Positions 43,027-52,860 of a stretch of DNA of 64,000 nt are shown here, piece by piece. Location of the stretch: contig JALXCZ010000035.1 in assembly GCA_026990595.1 (NCBI GenBank), positions 59,019-123,018 on the forward strand, read 5' to 3'. Each line of letters opens with the position of its first letter. The first letter of the stretch is position 1. Position numbers and translations under genes: made by a program. Below the pieces are notes generated by a model that saw only the letters and a list, made by a program, of their open reading frames with translations, had not been told where the DNA came from and made no database searches. The stretch comes from Sulfurovum sp. (GTDB taxonomy: Bacteria > Campylobacterota > Campylobacteria > Campylobacterales > Sulfurovaceae).

Positions 43027-44220
43027 ATGTTTGAAGTGGCAGTCAAAATGCTGATGCATGACAGAACCAAATATCTTGGACTTTTTACGGGCATCGGGTT
43101 TACTGCATTTCTGGTGACCTTTGCGATGGCATATTTTGCGGGGTTTATGACAAGAGGTTTTTCACTTGTAAGCGAAAATCCCTCTGCAACTGTTTGGGTA
43201 ATGGATCCTGCTGTCCATTCAACGGAAGCGACGATCAATATGAGCGATGCCTCTTTGGGACTGGTGCGTAGTGTCAAAGGAGTCAGTTATGCTGTGCCCT
43301 TGTATCTGGGTGATGCCACTGCCAGGTTTCCCAATGGACATTTCCAGTCCTTTCAGATGATCGGTGTGGATGATGCCATATTGAGCGGAGCCCCAAAGAC
43401 CGGTAACGCTCTAAGTGCAGCACTCCTCCATATGCCTGACAGTGTCATCGTTGACGGTGGCGGAAGCAGTGGTAAACTTCAAACGCCGATACACACAAAA
43501 GACATGTGGCCGTATGACGGTGCGCATCTGGGTGTTCCTACACGAAAACTCCAATACGGAGATACACTGATCATCAATGATAAAAGAGTCGTTGTAAGAG
43601 GTGTCTCTTCAACCATTCCAAGATTCCCGCCAAGACCGCTAATGTACACCACACAGTCGAACTTTAAACGCTTGAATCCCGGAGAAAACAGGTATATCAC
43701 TTTTATTATGGTAAAGGGTGGGAAAAACATTTCAGCCAGTCGCTTAGCTCAGAATATCACCAGACAGACAGGACTTAAGGCTATTACAAGCGATGCATTT
43801 AAAAAAGAGACCGTCAAATGGTTTCTCATCAACTCGGAAGATGTAGGTGATATGATCAACATGGTCATTCTTGCCATGCTGGTCGGATTTGGTGTCACCG
43901 GTGTCATGCTCTATATGTTCACGTATGAAAACCTCAGACAATATGCCGTCCTCAAAGCGATGGGAGCTTCCAAGAGTCAATTGGTAAATATGGTGTTCAC
44001 TCAGGCGTTTATAGGTGTGATCGTCGGAAGCGGTATAGGCATAGGGGTATGTGCCCTGTTGGGAGAGAGTGTTGCCAGTGCGGATTTTCCGTTCCGCATG
44101 ATGTGGTTTGCTCCCGTGCTGGGCTTTTTAGGCGTATTGATCGTGAGTATCACTGCGGCTGTGATCAGTGTAAGACCTGTGCTAAGCATGGAGCCAGGCA
44201 TTGTATTTTCCCAAAGATAA
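43027..44220 (+). CDS. FtsX-type ABC permease (DevC-like)
   Basis: The 397-aa protein has one N-terminal transmembrane helix (about residues 18-40), a large periplasmic domain (about 45-275) and three C-terminal helices (about 280-385) with LRQYAVLKAMGASKSQL, the hallmark of FtsX/MacB/DevC permeases. It is a stand-alone permease, unlike the fused MacB, so DevBCA is the closer model. The substrate is unknown. Confidence 0.88.
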   Translation: MFEVAVKMLMHDRTKYLGLFTGIGFTAFLVTFAMAYFAGFMTRGFSLVSENPSATVWVMDPAVHSTEATINMSDASLGLVRSVKGVSYAVPLYLGDATARFPNGHFQSFQMIGVDDAILSGAPKTGNALSAALLHMPDSVIVDGGGSSGKLQTPIHTKDMWPYDGAHLGVPTRKLQYGDTLIINDKRVVVRGVSSTIPRFPPRPLMYTTQSNFKRLNPGENRYITFIMVKGGKNISASRLAQNITRQTGLKAITSDAFKKETVKWFLINSEDVGDMINMVILAMLVGFGVTGVMLYMFTYENLRQYAVLKAMGASKSQLVNMVFTQAFIGVIVGSGIGIGVCALLGESVASADFPFRMMWFAPVLGFLGVLIVSITAAVISVRPVLSMEPGIVFSQR

Positions 44221-44233
44221 CGAAAGGATAGTC

Positions 44234-45439
44234 ATGAAAAGCGTACTAAAAACAGCATTCATACTCGTAGGGCTGCATACAGTTCTAAGTGCACAAAGCA
44301 CAGTGATCCTCTTCTACAAAGAAGCCCTCAAAACACTCTCGTACCAAAATACCTATACCCTACAGCAAAAGTCCAGAGCACTAAGCATTGAGGCAAAGAA
44401 GAAACAACGCTATCTCAATCTTGATGCAGGCATGATGTACGGTGCGACCAATGCCAAGCTTTTAGCGCATCATTTCAACACTACAGATATAGGCATAATA
44501 GACACGATCGATCTTTTTGGGAAAAATGTAGAAGAGATTCACCTCATTCAGCTTCAAATGAAAGAGGACAGACTCTTGCTGCAAGTGCAAAAAGAGAAAC
44601 TTTTTCTCTCTTTACTCAACATGATCACTGCCTATCGCATGAGTGAAGAAAAATGGCATAGGAAGAAAAAATTTTACAAAAAACAGGTTCAATTCCTCAT
44701 ACAGCTAAAATTAGCTGTTCATGCAGGAGCCATATCGAAGTTGGAACTTACACGGTTTGAAAATACTATGGCACTCTTCAAAGTACAGCTGGACAAAGAA
44801 GAACAAATCGTTACGATGATGAAAGCACAACTGAAACTTTACAGTCCACATCATGTTGTCCCTCAGCTCTCTTCTACCCGACTGCATAGCAACCTTCATC
44901 GTTTCCTTGCCCGCAGTCCGCAACTCAAGCTGAATGACAATCAGGCGATGCAGGCATCACAAAAAATAAAACAGATCGGAAAAAGCTGGATGCCTGATGC
45001 CGTCATTGGTGCCAACCGGCAATTTAACGATGATCCTACTGCAAATGGTGACAATTATACTTTGAGTATGGGTTTGAATATGCACTTTAACGGCGGGCTG
45101 TCTTATGACATAGAGAGACAAAAAGTAGATGCACTGAAAATAAGAAGTCAGAAAAAAGCGTTGGAGATAAAGAGAAAAGCACAGTACATCGCATGGAAAA
45201 ATGACTATGAAACAGACAGAAGATCTCTTGACTCACTAAACAAGACACTAAAGAAGACAGAAAAAACTTTACAAAATGTAAGAACAGCATATCTTCAGCA
45301 TTATATTGATCTAAACAGCTACCTTCAAATGATGCAGGAAAACCTGACGATACAAGATGCAAAGATAACAGCCAAATACAACATGATTAAAAGTGTGATC
45401 ATTTTAAATACGCTTTCAAAAGGAACGATTTATCAATAA
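44234..45439 (+). CDS. TolC-like outer-membrane channel protein
   Basis: The 401-aa protein starts at ATG 44234 after AAAGGA (44223-44228). It has a signal peptide (about residues 1-20), repeated long helices (EEKWHRKKKFYKKQ, LKKTEKTLQNVRTAYLQ) and a beta-strand-rich repeat boundary (AVIGANRQFNDD), as in OEP family channels. It completes a four-gene ATPase-adaptor-permease-channel export operon. Confidence 0.82.
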   Translation: MKSVLKTAFILVGLHTVLSAQSTVILFYKEALKTLSYQNTYTLQQKSRALSIEAKKKQRYLNLDAGMMYGATNAKLLAHHFNTTDIGIIDTIDLFGKNVEEIHLIQLQMKEDRLLLQVQKEKLFLSLLNMITAYRMSEEKWHRKKKFYKKQVQFLIQLKLAVHAGAISKLELTRFENTMALFKVQLDKEEQIVTMMKAQLKLYSPHHVVPQLSSTRLHSNLHRFLARSPQLKLNDNQAMQASQKIKQIGKSWMPDAVIGANRQFNDDPTANGDNYTLSMGLNMHFNGGLSYDIERQKVDALKIRSQKKALEIKRKAQYIAWKNDYETDRRSLDSLNKTLKKTEKTLQNVRTAYLQHYIDLNSYLQMMQENLTIQDAKITAKYNMIKSVIILNTLSKGTIYQ

Positions 45440-45499
45440 ATAGCCCTTCCGATCATTCTTATATTTTGTATGTCTTGATATAAAATATATATACCATGA

Positions 45500-46678
45500 C
45501 TACCGTACAACATGCCCAACAAACTTAGACATATTATCTAAAATCCTCCCGCCTTTTCTAAAACCAAGTCCACAGGCTTCATAGGCATAAAAGACACCGG
45601 CTTGGTAACTGTTACCCTGTGTGTCGGTAGCCAACTCTGTATAAGCCTGGTAGAGCATTTTGTGGTTGGCATAGTCACCTTCTACAGATTCGAGTTCTGA
45701 AGCATTTTCATCTAAGATGCTTACATTTCCTCCTTCACGTCCGAAAATGGGCTTTTTGACCTGTTTTTGTCCTTCCAGCGGCTCAAATGAACTCTCCAGT
45801 AGAAGAGGGTGGTTTGGGTACAGATCCCAAAGTATCTTCAGTAATCCTTTGCTCTGAAAGAGCAGGGTGTAGGCAGGGTTGAAGATGATAGCCTTTTGGT
45901 TTTTGATGATGTTGGTGAGGAGCATAGCCAAATCTGACTCTTCCAGAGCTATGTCTTCCCAGGGGATGAGCTTAAACCAGAGTTCATAGTTCTCATCGCC
46001 CAAAAAGATACCCTCTTTGTCATCGAATTCTACTTCATCCATGTAGGCGAATTCTGTGATGTAACCTGCTTCTTCAGCGATGTACTGAAGTAGTTTGACG
46101 GTGTTCTCTTCTTCAGCATTTCCCCTGATGGAAGTAAAAAGGAATTTCCAGTCGTCATAACGCTCTTCAAAAGTAGAAATATCTTCTTCTAATGTGACAA
46201 GCCTTTTAAAGTTGTCAATCAGGGCCTCGTAGGTAGCATTGAATTGACTGGATTCCTCCAAGTTGTTCTTTTTAAGCATCGCCCACTGGATGATGGCTGT
46301 CTCAAAGAGTGCAGTAGGGGTGTCAGCATTGAATTCCAAGAGTTTTATGGGCTTGCTGTCTATACCTCCGGCTAAGTCAAAACGTCCATAGAGATGCCAA
46401 TGTACATCATTTTCCCATGATTCTTTGATTGCTTCTACAAGGTTAAAAGGGATACCTATTTCATGAAATAGATTGTTTTTTATAACATACTCAGCTGCTT
46501 CAACATACATATTATAAAGTGTATTTGTAGCTTTATAGTAAGCTTCTGCCTCAGCTTTGGTAAGTACCACAAGTTCATCTGAAATATATGCACTTTCATC
46601 AGAGTCAGTGTGCCAGACAAAACCCAGTGACTCTAGATACTCAGTAGAAAGAGGTGTGGTTTTTTGTAGCTTAACCAC
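45500..46678 (-). CDS. Glutathionylspermidine synthase-like ATP-grasp protein (YgiC family)
   Basis: From a GTG at 46678 that overlaps the stop of the upstream lipoprotein gene, the protein is 392 aa, the usual size for the YgiC/YjfC family. It has HWHLYGRFDLAGG, LLEFNADTPTALFE (about residues 110-123), and C-terminal KKPIFGREGGNVSI, all typical of the synthetase domain. The longer frame to 46858 lies inside the lipoprotein gene and is rejected. The family function in vivo is unsettled. Confidence 0.85.
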   Translation of the reverse strand: MVKLQKTTPLSTEYLESLGFVWHTDSDESAYISDELVVLTKAEAEAYYKATNTLYNMYVEAAEYVIKNNLFHEIGIPFNLVEAIKESWENDVHWHLYGRFDLAGGIDSKPIKLLEFNADTPTALFETAIIQWAMLKKNNLEESSQFNATYEALIDNFKRLVTLEEDISTFEERYDDWKFLFTSIRGNAEEENTVKLLQYIAEEAGYITEFAYMDEVEFDDKEGIFLGDENYELWFKLIPWEDIALEESDLAMLLTNIIKNQKAIIFNPAYTLLFQSKGLLKILWDLYPNHPLLLESSFEPLEGQKQVKKPIFGREGGNVSILDENASELESVEGDYANHKMLYQAYTELATDTQGNSYQAGVFYAYEACGLGFRKGGRILDNMSKFVGHVVR

Positions 46679-47267
46679 CGAAGAACCCACCTGAACGACC
46701 AAAGAATCCACCAGAGCGTGTTGATTTTTTATTGCTAAAAAAACCACTTTTTTTGCTAGTTGATTTTCTAGGTTTGTTAAATGAACTTTTACTTCTTTGG
46801 TATGTTGATGGTGATTTATATCCTGCTTTACGATTGTTTTGGAAGTTTTGGTTTCCAAAGAGTCTATTGCCTATCCATGAACCTATCATTGCTCCGGCGA
46901 TACTGGAAAGTAGAACTTCTCCCAAGCCCATACCTCCTGACATTTTGGCATTTTCTTTTGTAAGATTGGAAGTACCGTTATCAATCTTGGCAGCCTCTTC
47001 CTTGACAAGTTTATCCATCTCTTCTTTGGTAAGCACACGTTCTTTTCCGTCAAGCTGCTTGAGAACAATACGGGTTTCATCAGCAGGGAACTCATCTTTG
47101 ATCTTGTATTTCCCCGGAGCTGTCTCTTCAATGATTACAAATGCCCCTTTTGCCTGAGCCTGTTCTTCTTGTTGTTGTTGCTGTGTACATCCGGTCACAC
47201 CAGTTGCAAGTATGGCACCCAGTCCTGTTGCTGTGGCAATGGTTGAGAGTTGATTGATATATTTCAT
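46671..47267 (-). CDS. UPF0323 lipoprotein
   Basis: The 198-aa protein has a signal with Cys near residue 27 (GVTGC), then AFVIIEETAPGKYKIKDE, a Gly-zipper GLGEVLLSSIAGAMIGSWIGNRLFG (in two pieces here), and a Gly/Ser/Phe-rich tail ending GGFFGG. It resembles the UPF0323 lipoproteins of Helicobacter and Campylobacter, and is analogous to E. coli YgiB upstream of YgiC. Its stop overlaps the start of the ATP-grasp gene. Confidence 0.83.
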   Translation of the reverse strand: MKYINQLSTIATATGLGAILATGVTGCTQQQQQEEQAQAKGAFVIIEETAPGKYKIKDEFPADETRIVLKQLDGKERVLTKEEMDKLVKEEAAKIDNGTSNLTKENAKMSGGMGLGEVLLSSIAGAMIGSWIGNRLFGNQNFQNNRKAGYKSPSTYQRSKSSFNKPRKSTSKKSGFFSNKKSTRSGGFFGRSGGFFGG

Positions 47268-47340
47268 AATGATTTCCTGAACATAAAAAATTTAAAGGAA
47301 TGATAGCAAAAAAGAGTTAATAGTAAATGAGGCAGTAAAG

Positions 47341-47372
47341 AAAAAACAGGAAAGGAAGAGTTTCCCTGTTTT
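47341..47372 (-). terminator. Intrinsic terminator downstream of ftsZ
   Basis: On the minus strand AACAGG-GAAA pairs with TTTCCTGTT with one bulged base (47345-47353 with 47361-47370), and a TTTTTT run follows (complement of 47341-47346). A weaker AGTCT/AGACT hairpin is at 47386-47402. Confidence 0.6.
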
Positions 47373-47405
47373 AGCACATAAAAGGAGTCTTTATTTTAGA
47401 CTTTT

Positions 47406-48557
47406 TTAGTCCATTTGCTTTCTAAGGAAAGTTGGAACATCTAAAATATCTTCATTGTCAGTGTAGTCTCCACCGACAACCATTTTGTTTGCAGATCTAA
47501 GTGTGTTAATACTTGAACTGTTGCTGTTCAAGAGTGACTCCTGCTTTTTAGGTGCAGGTTCAGCAATAGCATTTTTGTCTTCAAAACCGGTTGCAACGAT
47601 CGTGATACGTACTTCATCAATGTCCATATTTTCATTCGTAGTCGTACCGAAGATCACTGCCGCATCCTCATCGGCACTTTCTTCAACGATGCTCATCGCT
47701 TCACCGATCTCCATAATAGGATAGTCAGGGTGAATATCAAAGTGTACAAGTACACCCATTGCACCGTCAATAGAGATATTGTCAAGCAATGGAGACTCTA
47801 TGGCTGCTTTTGCTGCGTCATACGCTGCATTGGTTCCTGTCGCATATCCTGCACCCATCAGGGCAAGCCCTCTGTGACTCATGACTGTTTTTACATCGGC
47901 AAAGTCAAGGTTGATGTCATTGTCACCATGCGAAAGGATCACTTTGGAGATACCACCTACAGCCTGAGCAAGAATATCATCTACCATTCTAAAGCTCTCT
48001 TTGATACCAAGATTCTTCTCCACGATAGAAAGAAGTTTTTCATTCGGCACAACAATAATGGAATCACTCTCTCTTTTGAGCTCTTCAAGACCCTCTTTTG
48101 CAAGTTTGGTTCTTTTACGACCTTCAAATTTGAAAGGACTGGTTACGATAGAAACAGTCAGTGCACCCACCTCTTTGGCAGCCTGAGCAATGATCGGTGC
48201 AGCTCCTGTACCTGTACCACCGCCAAGACCTGCAGAGATAAATACAATGTCAGAACCTTCAAGCATCTCTTTGATGTCTTCAAAACTCTCTAGAGCAGCT
48301 TCTCTACCTTTGTCCGGTACCATACCTGCACCAAGACCTCTTGTTGCATTGATACCCAATTGCATTTTATAGGGTGCAAGTGAACTGTCCAATGCCTGTG
48401 CATCTGTATTGGCAACAATAAGGTCAATACTGTGGATCCCCTCCTGTATCATGTGGTTGATCATATTACCACCACCACCTCCAACACCGATCGCTTTGAT
48501 CTTTGCACCATTGGTGTGACACTTCGTTTCAACGATATCTATTTCAAACTCTTCCAT
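47406..48557 (-). CDS. ftsZ: Cell division protein FtsZ
   Basis: FtsZ is the tubulin-like GTPase of the Z ring. The 383-aa protein has GVGGGGGNMINHM near residue 24, the tubulin signature GGGTGTGAAP near residue 115, and a C-terminal tail ending DVPTFLRKQMD, the conserved peptide that binds FtsA and other partners. It follows ftsA by 31 bp in the same direction. Confidence 0.98.
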   Translation of the reverse strand: MEEFEIDIVETKCHTNGAKIKAIGVGGGGGNMINHMIQEGIHSIDLIVANTDAQALDSSLAPYKMQLGINATRGLGAGMVPDKGREAALESFEDIKEMLEGSDIVFISAGLGGGTGTGAAPIIAQAAKEVGALTVSIVTSPFKFEGRKRTKLAKEGLEELKRESDSIIVVPNEKLLSIVEKNLGIKESFRMVDDILAQAVGGISKVILSHGDNDINLDFADVKTVMSHRGLALMGAGYATGTNAAYDAAKAAIESPLLDNISIDGAMGVLVHFDIHPDYPIMEIGEAMSIVEESADEDAAVIFGTTTNENMDIDEVRITIVATGFEDKNAIAEPAPKKQESLLNSNSSSINTLRSANKMVVGGDYTDNEDILDVPTFLRKQMD

Positions 48558-48588
48558 TCTTTCTCCTTTTTATGATGTCAACATTCTG

Positions 48589-49980
48589 CTAAAAAAGTTG
48601 TTTTGCCCAGTTAGCCAACTTTTTTAACGGATTGTTATTCTCTTTTCCGATATCCGGCAGATCATCAAAAATGATCGACTCTGTATTATCGGTATTCACT
48701 GTTTGTCTCTTCTCTTTTTTTGATACTTGAGCTACTTTGCTCTCTTCTACTTCACTGACAGTATTGGCGATCTTGATATCATTGAGATTTTCTTCATAGA
48801 CATCTTTAGAGTGTAAGAGCTCCTGTTGGAAATTTATCTCATACTGTGTATGCTCTCCGGCTTTATAAAGAAGCAGTCCGATGACTGTTGAGTAGGCTGG
48901 ATCTTTTAATTCATCAAACAGTCCCTCTATATTATGCGGGTAAGCAATACGTACAGGCATAGCAGGGAAGATGGACTGTGCCAATTCCCTGATACCTTTG
49001 AGTTTGGTCATCCCCCCTGTTAGGATGATACCTGCACCGATCTGCTCTTTAAGCGCACTTTTCTCAAGTGATTTTGCCAAGATCATCAAAGCTTCTTCAA
49101 CACGGGAGAAGATTACAGAGTGAACGATCTCCAAAGAGACACCATTACGGTTCTCTTCATCTCCTATGATAGGAAGTTCGATCACCTCATTGCTTGTCTC
49201 TACAAGATTCCCGTGACGTACCTTTACATTCTCTGCTATTTGTAAAGGAGTATGCAATGCCATAGAGAGGTCATTGGTAATATGGTTTGAACCCACACCA
49301 AGAAAGTCATTGTATCTGATAGAGTTGCCTGTATGGATCACAAGATTGGATGTTTGTCCACCAAGGTCTATAACTGCGACACCCAGTTCTTTTTCATCTT
49401 CATCCATCACAGCAATGGCAGAAGCATAACCGCTAAGTACAATACCATCTATCTCCACACCGGCAGAACGGACTGCTTTTTTAAGGTTTGAAAGATTTGA
49501 TTTTTGCGTCATGATAATATTGACATCTACTTCCATTCGTGAAGCATTCATTCCGAACGGATCTTCAATGAAATCCTGATCATCTACTCTAAAGTTATAA
49601 GGAAGTACATGCACGACTTCATATTCATTGGGAACATTTGCATTGTACAGAGCAGTCTGCATTACACGGTTGATCTCTTTAATAGAGATATCTTTATGAG
49701 GTATGTTGACAACACCTGTGGAGTTCAAGCTTTTTGCATATGCGTTGGAGATAGAGACTGTTGCAGAGGTAATATTGCTTCCTGCAATGCGTTTTGCATC
49801 GTTGATAGCCTTCTTGATCGCTTTGGAAGCAAGTTCTATATTGGTAATGGCACCTTTTTTGATGCCTTGGGATTTAGCGATACCATGACCTTGTATCTGA
49901 ACTTTTGAATCTTCAATTTCAGCTATGATAGCACATATTTTAGTGGAACCGATGTCTATAGCTAAAACTGTGTCACTCAA
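48589..49980 (-). CDS. ftsA: Cell division protein FtsA
   Basis: FtsA is the actin-like protein that anchors FtsZ to the membrane. The 463-aa sequence begins with the phosphate-1 loop AIDIGSTKICAII and has VIDLGGQTSNLV (phosphate 2) and GIILTGGMTKLKGI (adenosine). The C-terminus ends with an amphipathic helix (LKKLANWAKQLF) for membrane binding. It overlaps the upstream chaperone gene by ATGA. Confidence 0.97.
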   Translation of the reverse strand: MSDTVLAIDIGSTKICAIIAEIEDSKVQIQGHGIAKSQGIKKGAITNIELASKAIKKAINDAKRIAGSNITSATVSISNAYAKSLNSTGVVNIPHKDISIKEINRVMQTALYNANVPNEYEVVHVLPYNFRVDDQDFIEDPFGMNASRMEVDVNIIMTQKSNLSNLKKAVRSAGVEIDGIVLSGYASAIAVMDEDEKELGVAVIDLGGQTSNLVIHTGNSIRYNDFLGVGSNHITNDLSMALHTPLQIAENVKVRHGNLVETSNEVIELPIIGDEENRNGVSLEIVHSVIFSRVEEALMILAKSLEKSALKEQIGAGIILTGGMTKLKGIRELAQSIFPAMPVRIAYPHNIEGLFDELKDPAYSTVIGLLLYKAGEHTQYEINFQQELLHSKDVYEENLNDIKIANTVSEVEESKVAQVSKKEKRQTVNTDNTESIIFDDLPDIGKENNNPLKKLANWAKQLF

Positions 49981-51452
49981 TTTGTAAGTCCTCCCATATA
50001 AACTTCTGTAGGATATTTTTTGTCTAACATCTTAATGAGGTTAGTCTCAAATGTTCTTTTCTTCATTTGGTTGACAGTTTGCTTTACAGCATCTGTCTTG
50101 TTCTCATCCATCGGCAGAAGTTTTTGTTCCTTGATATTATAAACTATAACTTTGTCCAATACGCTAATAATACCCTTTTCTTTCTTAGATGTAAAGAGTT
50201 TTTGTAAAAATTGTAAACTTTCTTGTGCATTAAGTGGTTTTAAGTTGTCATGTTTCTCTAAGGTAACAAAGTCCGAGATTGTTGCATTGGCATCATTTAG
50301 ACTTTTAAGTGTTGACTCAGCCAGTGTTAAAAGTGCCTCTTTTTTTGCTTGAGAAATGTAGCTTTTTGTCACTTCATCTTTTGCTTCTTTATACGTCATT
50401 ACCGCAGGTTCATTGATGTTGTCAATCTTGATCGTTGCATATTTGTCACCTACAATCTTCGGTTTGAGTATGTCACCCTTGTTCTTTTGTTGTATCTCAT
50501 CCCAAAGTGTTTTGGGCAACTTAAGATCACCTACAGGAAGTGTGACTGTCTCAGTACTTGAAAGTTTACCTTTTTTAAAGGCAATGTAGTTTTTTTGTGC
50601 TGTTTTCTTACTTTTTTTAAGTTTTAGATCCTTTGTTACCTGTTTTTTTGCCTCATCATATGAGAGTTGTTTTCCGTTTGCATCCGTATAGTTAAAACTA
50701 TTCTCTTCATAAAATGCTTTGAGTGCATCTTCTGTTACAGCTGTTTCACTGCTTGGTGTCCAAACGATAGAGAGTTTATAGGATTTTTTTGTCATATAGT
50801 TCTCTTTTCGTGCCTTCCAATATGCTTTGCATTTTGCTTCATCTACCGTAAAGTCCACATCAGAAGGTGTCAATACTTTGTAGGCAAGTTTGTCAGCAAC
50901 ATTCATAGCCGCAGAGATAGCTTCTGTCTCTAATGGAAGCGCATCAACATTTAACAGAGCCAGTGTTTTGTTGATGATAAGTTCTTCTCTGAGCCCTTCT
51001 TCAAATGCTTTTGCTTTCAGTCTTTGATTTCTTAAGTAAGCTTGATAGATCTCTTTATTGAAACTTCCGTTTTTTTGGAATCCTTTGATCGCTTCAAGTG
51101 CATCCACTACCTCTTTGTCTGAAATAACAATACCGGCATCTTTTGCAAAGTTGAGTATTTTTGCCTGTGTAGCAAGTGTTGCAAAAGCCTGTTTTATGAG
51201 ACCCATCTCTTTTGCTTTCTTTTTATCCAGTTTACCTTGCATCATTTGGTTGTACTGGTTGTAGATATTGCTGTAAACCATGTTGAGTTTGGTTTGTGGA
51301 ATTTCTATACTCCCGACTTTTGCTACATTGCCTGCTTTGGAACCAAAACTGTAACTTCCCCATCCTACAAAACCTGCACCGATAAATGCGACGGTTGCTA
51401 CCCATATGGTCCAAACTAGGTATTTATTGTGTTTTTGCATCCAACTAATCAT
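49977..51452 (-). CDS. PpiD/SurA-like membrane-anchored chaperone
   Basis: The 491-aa protein has a short cytoplasmic N-terminus, one transmembrane helix (about residues 13-31, WTIWVATVAFIGAGFVGWG), a SurA-N-type helical domain (about 40-200), and a C-terminal region with parvulin-like features in the IKIDNINEPAVMTYKEAKD segment. The isomerase core looks degenerate. It should assist outer-membrane or periplasmic protein folding and is placed at the head of the ftsA-ftsZ run. Confidence 0.85.
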   Translation of the reverse strand: MISWMQKHNKYLVWTIWVATVAFIGAGFVGWGSYSFGSKAGNVAKVGSIEIPQTKLNMVYSNIYNQYNQMMQGKLDKKKAKEMGLIKQAFATLATQAKILNFAKDAGIVISDKEVVDALEAIKGFQKNGSFNKEIYQAYLRNQRLKAKAFEEGLREELIINKTLALLNVDALPLETEAISAAMNVADKLAYKVLTPSDVDFTVDEAKCKAYWKARKENYMTKKSYKLSIVWTPSSETAVTEDALKAFYEENSFNYTDANGKQLSYDEAKKQVTKDLKLKKSKKTAQKNYIAFKKGKLSSTETVTLPVGDLKLPKTLWDEIQQKNKGDILKPKIVGDKYATIKIDNINEPAVMTYKEAKDEVTKSYISQAKKEALLTLAESTLKSLNDANATISDFVTLEKHDNLKPLNAQESLQFLQKLFTSKKEKGIISVLDKVIVYNIKEQKLLPMDENKTDAVKQTVNQMKKRTFETNLIKMLDKKYPTEVYMGGLTN

Positions 51453-51544
51453 ATTGTACTCTGCCTTAATCTAAAAATTTGTACAATATTTTATCTAAAT
51501 AACCTTATCGTTGTGGTTATAGCCAATCAGAGGATAAAAAGAAG

Positions 51545-52852
51545 ATGACGGATAAAAACAGTGAAATAATGAAGCGTGACCTGGAAGTGATCTGGCACCC
51601 CTGTACACAGATGAAAGACCATGAGACACTGCCTCTTGTCCCTATTAAATCAGGTAAAGGGGTCTATCTTTATGATTTTGAAGGGAACAGCTATATTGAT
51701 GCAGTCAGCTCCTGGTGGGTAAACCTTTTTGGTCATGCCAATAAAACAATAAATGATAAGATCAAAGCACAGTTGGATAGTTTGGAACATGTACTTTTGG
51801 CAGGATTTACACATGAACCTGCTGTGGAGCTGGCACATAAACTTGTAAATATTACACCTGAAACATTGGTAAAAGTCTTTTATGTTGACAATGGTTCCAG
51901 TGCTGTTGAGGCAGCACTAAAGATGAGTTACCATTATCATCTTAATCTTGGAAAATGTAAACCGCTTTTTCTATCATTGACAAACTCCTATCACGGAGAG
52001 ACCATAGGAGCTCTTTCAGTAGGGGATGTTGCACTCTATAAAGAGACATATGAGCCGCTGCTTATAGCCAATATGCAGGTACCTGTACCCAAAGATCAGA
52101 GTGAGTCGGCAGCCAAAGAAGCCTTACAAATACTGGAAGATGTGTTGATAGATAAGTCAGAAGAGATAGCGGCACTGATACTTGAACCGCTGATACAGGG
52201 AGCAGGAGGAATGCATATGTACCATCCTGCCTATCTCTCAGGGGCAAGGGTATTGACAAAAAAATATGATGTACATCTCATAGCAGATGAGATCATGACA
52301 GGATTCGGACGTACAGGAAAAATGTTCGCCTGTGAACATGCGAATATCTCACCGGATTTTATGACACTCTCTAAAGGACTTACCGGAGGGTATTTACCTC
52401 TTTCTGTAGTAATGACAACCGATGAGGTTTACAATGCTTTTTACTGTGATTATAATGAATACAAAGCATTTTTGCATTCTCACAGTTATACAGGGAACCC
52501 TTTGGCATGCAGTGCCGCTTTGGCAACACTGGAGATATTTGAACAGAACGATATCTTGGGGGAGAATGAAAAAAAGCGTACCTATATATATAAACAGGTT
52601 GAGAAGTTCAGATCACTTCCAAATGTAAAAGAGATCAGACAGCAGGGTATGGTCACAGCTATAGAGTTACAGGGGTATGATGTGAAAGAACGCATAGGAT
52701 TACGTATCTATGAGTATGCGTTAAGTCAGGGGGTATTACTGAGACCTCTTGGTAATGTCATCTATTTTATGCCGCCTTTTGTCATTACTTACAAAGAGAT
52801 AGATAAAATGATAGAAGTAGCTTATAAAGGGATAGAAAGACTTATGGGATAG
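51545..52852 (+). CDS. bioA: Adenosylmethionine-8-amino-7-oxononanoate aminotransferase
   Basis: BioA makes 7,8-diaminopelargonic acid in biotin synthesis using SAM as amino donor. The 435-aa protein has HPCTQMKDHE, SSWWVNLFGHAN, YHGETIGALSVG, DEIMTGFGRTG and K277 (TLSKGLTGGYLPL), the standard BioA set. The 92-bp gap to the divergent PpiD-like gene holds both promoters. Confidence 0.95.
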   Translation: MTDKNSEIMKRDLEVIWHPCTQMKDHETLPLVPIKSGKGVYLYDFEGNSYIDAVSSWWVNLFGHANKTINDKIKAQLDSLEHVLLAGFTHEPAVELAHKLVNITPETLVKVFYVDNGSSAVEAALKMSYHYHLNLGKCKPLFLSLTNSYHGETIGALSVGDVALYKETYEPLLIANMQVPVPKDQSESAAKEALQILEDVLIDKSEEIAALILEPLIQGAGGMHMYHPAYLSGARVLTKKYDVHLIADEIMTGFGRTGKMFACEHANISPDFMTLSKGLTGGYLPLSVVMTTDEVYNAFYCDYNEYKAFLHSHSYTGNPLACSAALATLEIFEQNDILGENEKKRTYIYKQVEKFRSLPNVKEIRQQGMVTAIELQGYDVKERIGLRIYEYALSQGVLLRPLGNVIYFMPPFVITYKEIDKMIEVAYKGIERLMG

Positions 52853-52860
52853 AAGTACCC

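Noticed and set aside
46679..46858. Longer N-terminus for the glutathionylspermidine synthase-like gene
   Set aside because: It lies in another frame of the UPF0323 lipoprotein gene, and family length is reached from GTG 46678.
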